Below, in pieces: positions 1 through 8,436 of a DNA stretch of 34,655 bases. Below the pieces are notes generated by a model. That model was not told where the DNA came from and did not search any database. It saw only the letters and a program-made list of their open reading frames with translations. Source of the DNA: an uncultured Collinsella sp. (GTDB lineage Bacteria > Actinomycetota > Coriobacteriia > Coriobacteriales > Coriobacteriaceae). The translations under genes and the position numbers were made by a program. How positions within the stretch are numbered: position 1 is the stretch's first letter; every line of letters starts with the position of its first letter. The stretch spans positions 1-34,655 of the forward strand of contig UQIS01000028.1 in NCBI GenBank assembly GCA_900541245.1, given 5' to 3'.

Positions 1-1
1 C

Positions 2-884
2 ATAGAGGACAGCACCGCAACATCCACCGGCACCAGCGCAGCCAACACGGAAAACGCTGACGACACCAACGCCGCAACCGACACGGCCACCACAGCCCCC
101 ACCCCATCCCACCGAGCCCAGACCAACCCCACGCCCGAGGCCAGCTCCGCCACGCCACTAACCACCTACGCCCACTCCGCCACGGCAACCCAAAACGGCG
201 TCACCTTTACCGTCTCGTGGAACGACGCCCCGCGGGCACCGAGACGACCTTCCACGTAACCCAGACCAACGGATCGTCCCAGGCCAAGGCGCGCATGGAC
301 GTGCCCACCTATTGGGACGGCGGCAGGCAGGAAAGCGTCTGCGACCCGTCGCGCCCGGCATGGGCCGGCTACTACAGCCTGGACACCGCGGGCCACGACT
401 TTACCTATGACTTCACGGCATCGGGCACGTACCGCATCCACTTCTACTTTATGGACAACGACAGAAACGACCCCCAAAACGACAAGGGGATCTACTACCT
501 GCGCACCACGGCGGAGGCGACCGTAAGCGACGCCGCCCGCCCAAGCGTCACGCAGATCGTCAACAATGCCGTAACCCAGTGCAGGCAAGAGACAAACGGC
601 TCGGAATACGATATGGCGCTGTGGCTCCACGACTGGACGCTCGACCAGATGGAGTACGACCATAGCCTCAACTGGTGCTCGGCCGAAAGCGGCCTCACGC
701 GCCACCAGGGCACCAGAGAGCTACCAGCGCATCTACTCCAAGCTCCTTAACGCAGCGGGCATCGCCAACGGCCGCATCGCCGGCAACGGCCATACCTGGA
801 ACGCCGTAAAGATCGACGGCAAATGGTGCCAGATGGACCTAACCTGGGACGACACCAACGACAACTGGTATGGGGACCTGGACC
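2..884 (+). pseudogene. Broken transglutaminase-like surface protein (5' end outside window)
   Basis: Reading starts in frame 2 with a Ser/Thr/Ala/Pro-rich linker, reaches TVSWNDAP near 230, then continues only in frame 1 as AGTETTFHVTQTN, consistent with loss of one G in the run at 228-235. Frame 1 runs to GLTRHQGT near 712. The frame then returns to 2 as SYQRIYSKLLNAAGI, consistent with a 2-base deletion near 713-716. The last part has HTWNAV and DLTWDDT, which match the His and Asp regions of transglutaminase-like cysteine protease folds. The expected catalytic Cys (GTC-ESYQ in an intact copy) falls exactly at the second frameshift and is lost. The Ser/Thr linker suggests a secreted or wall-associated protein. 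The gene is fused at about 884 to an ABC ATPase tail. Pseudogene status is well supported; the original function is inferred from short motifs. Confidence 0.7.
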
Positions 885-1087
885 AGCGCCTTGCCGTTGC
901 GCGTGCGGTCTGCTCCGACTCCCCCGTGCGTCTGCTCGATGTATGCACATCGGCCCTCGACCCCAAGCTCGAGCGAGAAATGCTGGACCGCATGCGAAAT
1001 CTCGGTCATACCGTCATCATCGTCACGCATCGATCTGCTGCGTTGGAGGTTTGCGATCGGGTTATAGGCCTTGCATCTAAATGGTGA
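885..1087 (+). pseudogene. C-terminal fragment of ABC exporter ATPase fused to the transglutaminase remnant
   Basis: In the same frame as the transglutaminase tail, the reading changes abruptly to DQRLAVARAV, the segment that follows an ABC signature. It then gives LLDVCTSALD (Walker B plus D-loop) and TVIIVTHRSAALEVCDRVI (H-loop), and stops at 1087. Walker A, the Q-loop and the LSGGQ signature are absent. The Walker B glutamate, normally LLDEATSALD, is Val here, so the piece could not hydrolyse ATP normally even in context. The tail resembles exporter-type ATPases of the bacteriocin or lipid exporter class. It is evidently a recombination scar left by deletion between two unrelated genes. 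No gene was found in 1088-1209, between this stop and the 3' end of the flippase gene. Confidence 0.7.
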
Positions 1088-1209
1088 TCTGCCGAGCAGG
1101 CTCTGCTCCCCAACGCCATGCAACTTACTTCGGATCGGACTCTACACCACTTTCTCGGCACTATCGGCGCGATCGAAATCATAAGTCACATTAAAGCAGT
1201 GATTAACAC

Positions 1210-2619
1210 TTATTTCTTCAATGCGCAGGACCACTGTATGAGACCAGCTCTAATCAACGCAAAATAATGGGAAGAGAATTTACGCGCAAGGTATATAGGC
1301 CATTTCCAATTATTATATGCAAGCTGAGCGGCCCCATTACCAACCACAAGCGCCCAGACGCCCATGCCAGTAAAGGAAATTAAGACATACGACAATACAA
1401 AACCTGCAATAGCCGAAACTATATAAGCCGGGAGATAGGGGATTTCATTCGTACTGATAATGTAATTACAACACAATGAATGATGGTTCCAAACCGCAAG
1501 ATAAACAACCAAGGCGAAATAAAGAAGCCCGTCGGGGGAAAAACCTTTCTTAACTAGGAACAAGACTGGGAAGCCGACAAACCAGACACCGATCGTGCAT
1601 ACAACAATTAAAATCCAATATAGAGACAGACTTTTTTCAATAATTTTTCGTGCAGTCTGAACTTCGCCACCAGCATAAGCAGATTGAAACATTGGAATAA
1701 AAGATCGAACGTAGGCGCTGGCAAACCCGTAAATTGCACCGCCAACTTGAATAATTAATGAATACTGAGAGTTAACCTCCACACCAAGAAAATAGGAGCA
1801 GAGCAGCGAACTCAACTGAGTGGAAGCATAGCAGCAAAGTTGAACAACGCCGTCCCTCCACGCCAAATAAGCCACTGAAATAAACGTTTCTTTTATTTCA
1901 GAAATAGAAACACCCGTACAAGCATCGTTTGCTTTTTTTATCGCCTCTGAGTGAACCTCCAGAAAGCGACCGCAAAAAAATCTCAGCACAATGTCATTAA
2001 ACAGATAACCGATGGCAGCGCCAATGATGCCAAAACCCATAAACAGCAAAAACGCAGAAACCACAAGCTGCCCAATGCGACCATAAGACTTTGCCCTGCT
2101 TTCAGCGGAAATATCCCCGAACCCTCTCAGGCAGGTCGTATAATGAAAAAAGAATAGATTAAAAAACACATCAAAACAAAAAATTAACCATGCGGTCCAA
2201 CAAGAAAAGGGATCAATAGCACTTGAAATTGAAGAAATGTAGGCAGTTCCAACTGTAGCGGTAAGCATCAGGACAACGCAAGAAATTAACGCGTAAACAA
2301 TCCGGGATGTTTTAATCAATTTGCCAAGCAGCTCATAATCTACAGAATCACCAACTTGAGATGAATCGTAGCCGCTCTTGCTAATGCTACGCGCACCGCT
2401 AAGACAATAGACAATATTTCTCGCAAAAGTTGGTGTAAAGCCAAATTCAAATAACAGCGTTAAATTCCCAATGGCAACAAAAGTGTACCAGAGACCAAGT
2501 TCGGCGTTAGATAAGTAAGCAAGCAGAAACGGAAGAAGAAGGAAGCTGCTCCCCATTGAAAGAACAGTGCTTACATAGTTCCATATAATGTCTGACTTGG
2601 TAGTATTAATTTTTGCCAT
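1210..2619 (-). CDS. wzx: Polysaccharide flippase (Wzx/MATE-like)
   Basis: A 469-residue, very hydrophobic protein with about a dozen membrane segments spread over its whole length. The N-terminus (NYVSTVLSMGSSFLLLPFLLAYL...LGLWYTF) is the usual opening of the Wzx / polysaccharide transporter branch of the MOP exporter superfamily, which moves undecaprenyl-linked repeat units across the membrane. It is the last gene of the polysaccharide operon. Its ATG overlaps the stop of the upstream polymerase gene (TAATG), so it is translationally coupled. The coding sequence is markedly AT-rich compared with housekeeping genes in the window, which suggests horizontal origin. Substrate specificity cannot be read. 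Family call is secure; the symbol is generic. Confidence 0.85.
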   Translation of the reverse strand: MAKINTTKSDIIWNYVSTVLSMGSSFLLLPFLLAYLSNAELGLWYTFVAIGNLTLLFEFGFTPTFARNIVYCLSGARSISKSGYDSSQVGDSVDYELLGKLIKTSRIVYALISCVVLMLTATVGTAYISSISSAIDPFSCWTAWLIFCFDVFFNLFFFHYTTCLRGFGDISAESRAKSYGRIGQLVVSAFLLFMGFGIIGAAIGYLFNDIVLRFFCGRFLEVHSEAIKKANDACTGVSISEIKETFISVAYLAWRDGVVQLCCYASTQLSSLLCSYFLGVEVNSQYSLIIQVGGAIYGFASAYVRSFIPMFQSAYAGGEVQTARKIIEKSLSLYWILIVVCTIGVWFVGFPVLFLVKKGFSPDGLLYFALVVYLAVWNHHSLCCNYIISTNEIPYLPAYIVSAIAGFVLSYVLISFTGMGVWALVVGNGAAQLAYNNWKWPIYLARKFSSHYFALIRAGLIQWSCALKK

Positions 2620-3818
2620 TATTTAGCCATCTCCACAACATCCTTTGATGGCACCCTGGATTGACAGGGCCCCTTATCTGAAAAGGCGGGCAGCGCCATA
2701 AGCATAAAGAAATTACATGCTGGATATAACATTCCGCATTCAACAAACCCCATTAGGGAATACAAGACCAAGCCCATGAATGTCACGTGGGCCGAAATAC
2801 GCGCTTTATTTATCGCTACGCAATAGAAAGCAACAAACGCGGTAAATGGGATCAAACCGTATTGAATAAGTAGTCGACAATATGCATTGTCAAGCATGAC
2901 TCTTGTTTGTATTAAATAACCACCCGTTGCAGACGGCAGCGAAACTATGGCCGTTAAGTCATTACCAAAAACAGTCAGAGGGTAGTTTTCAAAATAATAG
3001 GCGGAATAAAAAATCCGGTTGGTCATTAAATTATCAAGCTGAACAAGACATTTATTGGCACCATGGGACCACATAAAGGGCAGGGCTATACTAATAATCG
3101 CCAGAAAAAGCGGTAAAAAAGTAAATAGGGACCCATATGGTTTTGAACGGGGGCTTCTGAATGAAATAACCGAATACAAGGCCATTACGAAAATGCCTGC
3201 TGCAGAAGTTTTTGAATCAGCTACGAAAAAAGCAATTGCGAAACAGAAGATGCCCGCAAGACCGCTTCTGCCTTTCAGCTCAAAAATAGAAGCAGAATAA
3301 GCAATAAACAAAAGCTGTCCAAAATTATTAGGATGGGCAAAGCCCATCGAATTTCGTACAAAATTGCTACCGCGCGACATTAATACAGAAGGAATGGCAC
3401 CGACACTATTGAGACCAACAACCATCAATAGCATAAAGACGGACGATACAAGAATAGACCTTGAGATGTAGTATTCAGGGACGTCTTCAGCGCAAAGGCA
3501 AAACAGCGCCAACCAAATAATCTGAGGGGCTTTATTTGATTTCAGCGACCCGACGCAAATTAAAATCAGCAGCAAGCCAACTAGCACTTTCACATGAGAA
3601 GTCTTTTGTAGTAAAAGCTTCAGCAGTAGAAACGCTAAGGCAAACAACTCAAGGACCAGCGAAAGCACCGCAAGAGAAATCCCAAACACATTGGTAGCAT
3701 TTACTGATCCAATATAATAGGAAACTGAAAATAAAGCCAAAGCAAAGCTGAACATTACAGCCCCGGCATTTGCTCGTATAATCTCAGTCCATGATCTTTC
3801 CACATTAGTCAAATTCAA
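2619..3818 (-). CDS. wzy: O-antigen/exopolysaccharide polymerase (Wzy-like)
   Basis: A 399-residue integral membrane protein with about 10-12 hydrophobic segments and a larger external loop around residues 250-320. It contains NSMGFAHPNNFGQ, matching the R-x-S-x-GF-x-HPN signature common in Wzy / O-antigen ligase-like polymerases. It would join flippase-delivered repeat units outside the membrane. The likely start is TTG at 3818, immediately after the upstream stop; a GTG five codons downstream is an alternative. It lies between a GT2 transferase and the flippase, as expected for a Wzx/Wzy-dependent pathway. It is AT-rich, like its neighbours. Wzy sequences diverge greatly, so the call rests on topology, the motif and context. 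Confidence 0.8.
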   Translation of the reverse strand: MNLTNVERSWTEIIRANAGAVMFSFALALFSVSYYIGSVNATNVFGISLAVLSLVLELFALAFLLLKLLLQKTSHVKVLVGLLLILICVGSLKSNKAPQIIWLALFCLCAEDVPEYYISRSILVSSVFMLLMVVGLNSVGAIPSVLMSRGSNFVRNSMGFAHPNNFGQLLFIAYSASIFELKGRSGLAGIFCFAIAFFVADSKTSAAGIFVMALYSVISFRSPRSKPYGSLFTFLPLFLAIISIALPFMWSHGANKCLVQLDNLMTNRIFYSAYYFENYPLTVFGNDLTAIVSLPSATGGYLIQTRVMLDNAYCRLLIQYGLIPFTAFVAFYCVAINKARISAHVTFMGLVLYSLMGFVECGMLYPACNFFMLMALPAFSDKGPCQSRVPSKDVVEMAK

Positions 3819-4883
3819 TTAACGTACCCCATAAACAAACTTAGTAAAGCCAATTGCAGCCATAACACGCCTCGCAAGAAGAAGACGGATCGTAATGCGA
3901 TTTTTCACTTCAGAGATAAATCGACGTGAATAGCGGTGAGAAGCAAAGCCTTCCATTAAATAGCTGAAATACGACTGGCAGACCATATTAGAGACAGGCT
4001 TAAAAAGCTGATTCGATTCCAAACGTGCACAATTACGAATCAAAGATAAGACTTCCCTGACTGCAGATTGCTTATATAGTTCGCTTAAATCCGGATTCAC
4101 GTGACATAGCTCATATAGTTTTACCAGTAAATTATCAACACTCTCGATAGCCGAGATATCAGTATTTCTCGTTACTGAATCACTATTGTTGACATAGCAA
4201 TAGACCGCCGAGTCCACTACTTTTACACTTTCAGCCAGACGATAAGCATCTACCATAAACAACGCGTCTTCACCGAAACGAATGCCATCTTCAAATTTAA
4301 GAAAACCATTCCGGAATAATGATTTCTTAAATATCTTTCCGCAAACGCTTCGGAATACAACACCTTTAGTAAAGCTCGAAAACGGAACTTTATTAACATT
4401 ATCCCAAAATGCAAGGCTAAGAGAGCATGCTGTTTTCCAGTCGATGCTTATAGCCTTGCCCGAATAATCGCCATGCTCATTCAGTAGAGCCCCGATAACC
4501 AAGCTACAGCCATCTGAGGATTCAAGCAACAGCCTAACTGCATTTATAGGCAGCATATCGTCAGCATCAACAAATGCCACCCAATCACCGGAGGCCTCAT
4601 CGATACCCCTATTACGCGCCACGCATACACCACTATTGTTTTGACTAATCAGCTTAATCCGGTTGTCGCCCTCTGCAATAGCCATAACTAGCTCAGCGCC
4701 ACGATCTGTCGACCCATCATCAACAATAATTATTTCAATGTTGCTCACACTCTGACGCTGAAGACTATTTAATGTCTTTTGAATCGTTTTTTCAGCGTTA
4801 TACATCGGCACAATCACGCTCACGAGAGGATTGTCGACCAAGGAAGATTGACAGCAATTTACTTGCTTGCTTGTTGACGTCAT
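3819..4883 (-). CDS. Family 2 glycosyltransferase
   Basis: A 354-residue GT-A fold transferase. The N-terminal domain has VSVIVPMYNAEKTI, EIIIVDDGSTD and the metal-binding DXD-type motif in FVDADDM near residue 107. A later FGEDALFMVDAY carries the E-D pair common in bacterial GT2 enzymes that build repeat units. The C-terminal 120 residues are helical and basic, probably for membrane association. The protein would transfer a sugar from a nucleotide donor to the lipid-linked intermediate on the cytosolic face. The ATG overlaps the stop of the preceding GT4 remnant by four bases (ATGA), showing tight coupling. Donor and linkage cannot be assigned. Confidence 0.88.
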   Translation of the reverse strand: MTSTSKQVNCCQSSLVDNPLVSVIVPMYNAEKTIQKTLNSLQRQSVSNIEIIIVDDGSTDRGAELVMAIAEGDNRIKLISQNNSGVCVARNRGIDEASGDWVAFVDADDMLPINAVRLLLESSDGCSLVIGALLNEHGDYSGKAISIDWKTACSLSLAFWDNVNKVPFSSFTKGVVFRSVCGKIFKKSLFRNGFLKFEDGIRFGEDALFMVDAYRLAESVKVVDSAVYCYVNNSDSVTRNTDISAIESVDNLLVKLYELCHVNPDLSELYKQSAVREVLSLIRNCARLESNQLFKPVSNMVCQSYFSYLMEGFASHRYSRRFISEVKNRITIRLLLARRVMAAIGFTKFVYGVR

Positions 4884-5212
4884 AAACAGACGCCCCCCGC
4901 AAGCTTATTTGGACGACCCATAGAAATAATTGCTTCAATCCATTCGGCAACATTAAAGGAGCATTTTAAAAATTTATCAGAAATATCAGCCGCATCTGGA
5001 ACGCCAAATGAACAGACATAAGGTAATCCGTTAAGCTTGGCCTCAATTGCGGCAACACCAAGTCCCTCAAACGAAGCAAGAAATTCAAACGTAGCATATG
5101 AGCTAAGGGCCTTTATATACCTACCAACAACGATTTCGGTTCCACCCAGCCCATTTGAAAGGCCAGATACTAAAACCCTAGGCTTATTGTGGTCTAAGGC
5201 AGACGAAACCAT
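4880..5212 (-). pseudogene. Internally deleted GT4 glycosyltransferase
   Basis: The 110-residue product joins the first about 40 residues of a GT4 transferase (RVLVSGLSNGLGGTEIVVGRYIKAL, ending FEFL) directly to a GT4 C-terminal nucleotide-binding segment (ASFEGLGVAAIEAKLNGLPY...GVP). In family members these blocks are separated by roughly 200-250 residues that are missing here. The deletion is in frame, and both gene ends keep their overlaps: TAATG with the upstream gene and ATGA with the downstream gene. Translation through the operon is therefore preserved. The acceptor domain and most of the donor domain are gone, so catalytic activity is very unlikely. Loss would remove one sugar from the repeat unit or make the pathway depend on another enzyme. 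Confidence 0.75.
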
Positions 5213-5964
5213 TAAAAAGCCTTCCTTCCAAATCTAAGTACCGATAGAACAGAGGAGATGAACCAAGACAGCTTGGGTCCAATTACTGGCGCAAGCTTTT
5301 TCCGCATTTCAACACGGAACTTCTTAGCGGGTGACAACCAGGTGCCTGAATAATGGTGAATAGAATATGTATCATCAGTAATTTCAAACTTGCCACTATG
5401 ACTGTCTAGGGGATCAAAATAAGTAGCAGGGTATGCAGTGAAACCATTTAACTGCTGAAATGAACCATCTCTCTTAAGAGCACAACTCACTTCCAGGTAA
5501 TCAGTTAGTACCCTCGGAGAGGTATCCATAGAGTTGCGGCCTTTTCGCATCTCAAATCTCATAGATTCATATAATTTTGCGACATCGCTCATGACATGGC
5601 TTCCGGCCTCAGAACCCATGATGAGGCCGGGATTCAAGAAGAAATTATTCTTCATGAATCCCGCAAAAGCCTCATTATCTAAAAGCTCGTCCAGAGGCTT
5701 CAGGACTTCGACATCTGTATCGAGAAGGATTCCACCCTCTGAATACAGTATTCTGTAGCGCGCATAATCGCTGACAAACGCCCATTTTTTTGAGGCATAT
5801 GCCTCACGACAAAATTCACATTGATTTATATCGAAATTGCTTTCGTCCCATCTACGAATTTCCCAATCAGGCATGATCTTCGACCAAGACTCAATGCATT
5901 TTCTTTCAAGTTCAGGAAGCTCACTTCCACCGAACCAGATGTAGTGCAGAACTTTAGGAATCAT
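5212..5964 (-). CDS. GT32-type glycosyltransferase (DXD sugar-binding)
   Basis: About 250 residues beginning IPKVLHYIWFGG, the classic opening of the GT32 / capsular polysaccharide synthesis family. It contains KWAFVSDYARYRILYSEGGILLDTDVEV, where DTDVE supplies the DXD metal and nucleotide-sugar motif. The C-terminus has IHHYSGTWL, also typical of this family. ATG at 5964 is preferred because AGGG lies six bases upstream; an in-frame TTG at 5982 is less likely. The gene follows the FrhB-like gene by 22 bases and overlaps the GT4 remnant by one base. It would add a hexose or similar residue to the repeat unit; the donor is unknown. Confidence 0.85.
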   Translation of the reverse strand: MIPKVLHYIWFGGSELPELERKCIESWSKIMPDWEIRRWDESNFDINQCEFCREAYASKKWAFVSDYARYRILYSEGGILLDTDVEVLKPLDELLDNEAFAGFMKNNFFLNPGLIMGSEAGSHVMSDVAKLYESMRFEMRKGRNSMDTSPRVLTDYLEVSCALKRDGSFQQLNGFTAYPATYFDPLDSHSGKFEITDDTYSIHHYSGTWLSPAKKFRVEMRKKLAPVIGPKLSWFISSVLSVLRFGRKAF

Positions 5965-5986
5965 CAATTCCCTTTCGAACAATAGG

Positions 5987-7231
5987 CTACTTCTTTATGA
6001 TTTTTTTAACCAGACGCTTCATCGGGTCATAAATTCCAAGCTTTTCGCATGTATGCCTAGCAAAGCGCTCGGCTTTTACTTTTCCGGAATCGGGGAACCA
6101 CTTATTCATAAGCTCCTCACCATCCAGATTCGCCACATCAGCCATGAATTCATCGCGACGCGGATTCGGCTTCACGGACTTAGTAAGTTCACGAACACCT
6201 TCTACTGCAGCCTCAACATCAATCTCCTTCATACGGGCATAGCTTGAGGCTCGATCAAGCAATTCTTGTCCCTCATCGCTTTGGATGAGAACTCGAGTGA
6301 CGCCTCGATTGTCGTCGAACTCTTTCGAGAGTCGATAAACATCGAAGAAATCCCAGCAAGTCAAATCAGTAACGCGATAACGCTTTTTAAACGGGCATTC
6401 GTAACAAATGGGTCGATCTGAAAGATCAGCAAAAAAGGCCCTTAGGTAAGGATCTGTTTCGACACCTTCACTGTACAGCCGTTCACCATACAGAGTCTCG
6501 CCTTCGAGCTCGCACATATTTGAATAGCGATAGCCAAACCGTGATTTATCTCTAAAAAGAACGGTCTCACCTTTTACGCCAACCTTTGCGTCAAGCCATT
6601 CGACCTGCCGCGCGAACACAGCGCGAGCGGGGTTCGCGCGGCAGACGAAGTCTGCCACGCGTAAATTTGCCGGCTTGCCGCCCAAAAATCGAAGCAGGCC
6701 TTCGCATTGACAAGGGGTACCAATAAAGAGAACTTCACGTCCAGTTTTTAGTTGTTGTTTGACCTCGGGATACGCAGGGCCAACAACGCTCTGAACATAT
6801 TTACTGTTGCGGAAGCGCCAAAGTTCATCAACGCTTTCCACAGAAAAATGTCCGACCTTAAGTCGCCCAGGGGCTCCTTCGGCTCGCACAAGCTGTTCAC
6901 CGCGCAAATAACCTGCACCAAACACAATACCGCCGTTGGCAATCACGGCCTGAGCAAGGGCAGTGAAGGCTCCACCAGAAGTGCTTTCAGCAAGCACCTT
7001 TTGATCATTATGCTGGACTAGAAAGGCTCGTTGGGACTTAGGCTCGTCCTTATCAACATTAAGCACTGGGCAAGCCTTTTCGCATAATCCGCAATCAATA
7101 CACTGGTCAGCATTGACTACGGGGTACTCGCAGCCCTCGGCGTCATATTCCATTGATATGCACTGCTTGGGACATTTTTGAGCACAGGCAGCGCAACCGC
7201 AGCATTTACTTTTGTCCGTGATGGAGATCAT
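5987..7231 (-). CDS. FrhB-like Fe-S flavoprotein (coenzyme F420 hydrogenase/dehydrogenase beta-subunit family)
   Basis: A 414-residue protein. The first 60 residues carry two 4Fe-4S ferredoxin motifs (CCGCAACAQKCPKQC and CIDCGLCEKACP). These are followed by the FrhB N- and C-terminal domains, with TSGGAFTALAQA, a GTPCQCEGL flavin/Fe-S segment and a further Cys in CYECPFKKR. In F420 hydrogenases this subunit oxidises ferredoxin or F420, but Coriobacteria and gut Firmicutes carry such genes inside polysaccharide clusters next to pyruvyl transferases, where the reaction is not established. The start has a good AGGGAACAGT leader. It sits eight bases after the pyruvyl transferase gene. Likely a redox partner for sugar or substituent modification; exact role unknown. 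Confidence 0.82.
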   Translation of the reverse strand: MISITDKSKCCGCAACAQKCPKQCISMEYDAEGCEYPVVNADQCIDCGLCEKACPVLNVDKDEPKSQRAFLVQHNDQKVLAESTSGGAFTALAQAVIANGGIVFGAGYLRGEQLVRAEGAPGRLKVGHFSVESVDELWRFRNSKYVQSVVGPAYPEVKQQLKTGREVLFIGTPCQCEGLLRFLGGKPANLRVADFVCRANPARAVFARQVEWLDAKVGVKGETVLFRDKSRFGYRYSNMCELEGETLYGERLYSEGVETDPYLRAFFADLSDRPICYECPFKKRYRVTDLTCWDFFDVYRLSKEFDDNRGVTRVLIQSDEGQELLDRASSYARMKEIDVEAAVEGVRELTKSVKPNPRRDEFMADVANLDGEELMNKWFPDSGKVKAERFARHTCEKLGIYDPMKRLVKKIIKK

Positions 7232-7239
7232 ACTGTTCC

Positions 7240-8427
7240 CTACAACTCAAGAGCTGATTTAAGCCAATTGGCCGATTCATTCCTATACACATTAAGTCGT
7301 TGACGTACTGACACAAAGTCGATTTCATTTGCCATTGCGACACGGAAAGCATCCTTCGATTCGCAAATACGATCGGAGTTTCCAAGGACACGCAACAATG
7401 TATCAATACGTGAGTTCGTAGACTGAGCACCCATATTCTCGTGGCGACGGAACGAGAAGAAGGGCACCTCAAAAATATTTGAGAAAACGCTTCCGTGGAA
7501 AGAGTCAGTACAGACATACGAAGCATGGGCAATCAAGTTGACCCACTCAGCCGGACCGGCTTCCCAAGGATAATAATCCGCGTAATCGTCATCAGCCTTA
7601 ACATACTCATCGGGATGAGCAATGGCGACGATCTTCAAATTATGCTGCTTGGCAAGCTCTTGGGCACATTCACGATTCCATGCATTCTTACCCATGAAAT
7701 AGCAGAAAACATAGGGCTCGTCAGGAACGTCAATCGAAGAGGAACAAGCAAGGCTTGCCCACTGATCTCTAGCCAGCAGCATCGTAGGGTCGCATACAAC
7801 AGAGCATCGGACGCCCGTAGCTTTCTCTACCAAATCCGCTCCCGTATCCTCGCGAACAGAAATGGCCGAAAAATCGGAAAGAAAATCTTTTGTTTTACGA
7901 AGATATTTTTCAGAAAGGGAAGATACTCCAAAACTAGTGGAATAAGACACCTTGCGGACAGGAGGCTGCACGAAAGATAGTGTAAAGTACCTACCAGCAA
8001 TGTTAACAGGCAGCCAAAGCTGATCGCTGCCAACAACAACGCTGTCATAATCAGCCACAAGCGCCCCAAGTTCTTCAAACGAAGCGGCTTGAGGAGTAAA
8101 ACTAAAATGTGTTGACTCGAAAGATGAAAATGCACTTTTCCTCTTTGCCATTTTCTTTCCAAAGTCAGCATCAAGCTTCTGCTTGATGCGATGCTTTACA
8201 AAACCCAGCTTTGCACGATAAAGATCTACATCAAATAGATGCTCAAGATAGTAATCATTGCGTCCTTCAGAAATAGCATGACCCAGGCCACGTTTATCAA
8301 TAGTATTGACTTCAACTCCCAGCTCCTCAAGGGCACGCTGGGTCGCGTACGCCTGAAGAACGCTGCCAAAGTTGATTTTGTCATGACACGACGCGACTGC
8401 GACTCGCTTAGAACATGTAATAGTCAA
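7240..8427 (-). CDS. Polysaccharide pyruvyl transferase
   Basis: A 395-residue member of the WcaK/CsaB family, which transfers pyruvate from phosphoenolpyruvate to sugar hydroxyls to form ketals. Visible family blocks are the N-terminal INFGSVLQAYATQRAL, VVVGSDQLW, ISVREDTGADLV, CDPTMLL and the C-terminal CTDSFHGSVFSNIF with its conserved S-F-H-G. The start is TTG at 8427, nine bases after the upstream stop, with an AAGGGGA ribosome site five to eight bases before it. It is paired with an FrhB-like gene, an arrangement seen in other anaerobes. Pyruvylation would give the polymer a negative charge. Confidence 0.88.
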   Translation of the reverse strand: MTITCSKRVAVASCHDKINFGSVLQAYATQRALEELGVEVNTIDKRGLGHAISEGRNDYYLEHLFDVDLYRAKLGFVKHRIKQKLDADFGKKMAKRKSAFSSFESTHFSFTPQAASFEELGALVADYDSVVVGSDQLWLPVNIAGRYFTLSFVQPPVRKVSYSTSFGVSSLSEKYLRKTKDFLSDFSAISVREDTGADLVEKATGVRCSVVCDPTMLLARDQWASLACSSSIDVPDEPYVFCYFMGKNAWNRECAQELAKQHNLKIVAIAHPDEYVKADDDYADYYPWEAGPAEWVNLIAHASYVCTDSFHGSVFSNIFEVPFFSFRRHENMGAQSTNSRIDTLLRVLGNSDRICESKDAFRVAMANEIDFVSVRQRLNVYRNESANWLKSALEL

Positions 8428-8436
8428 GCTATCCCC

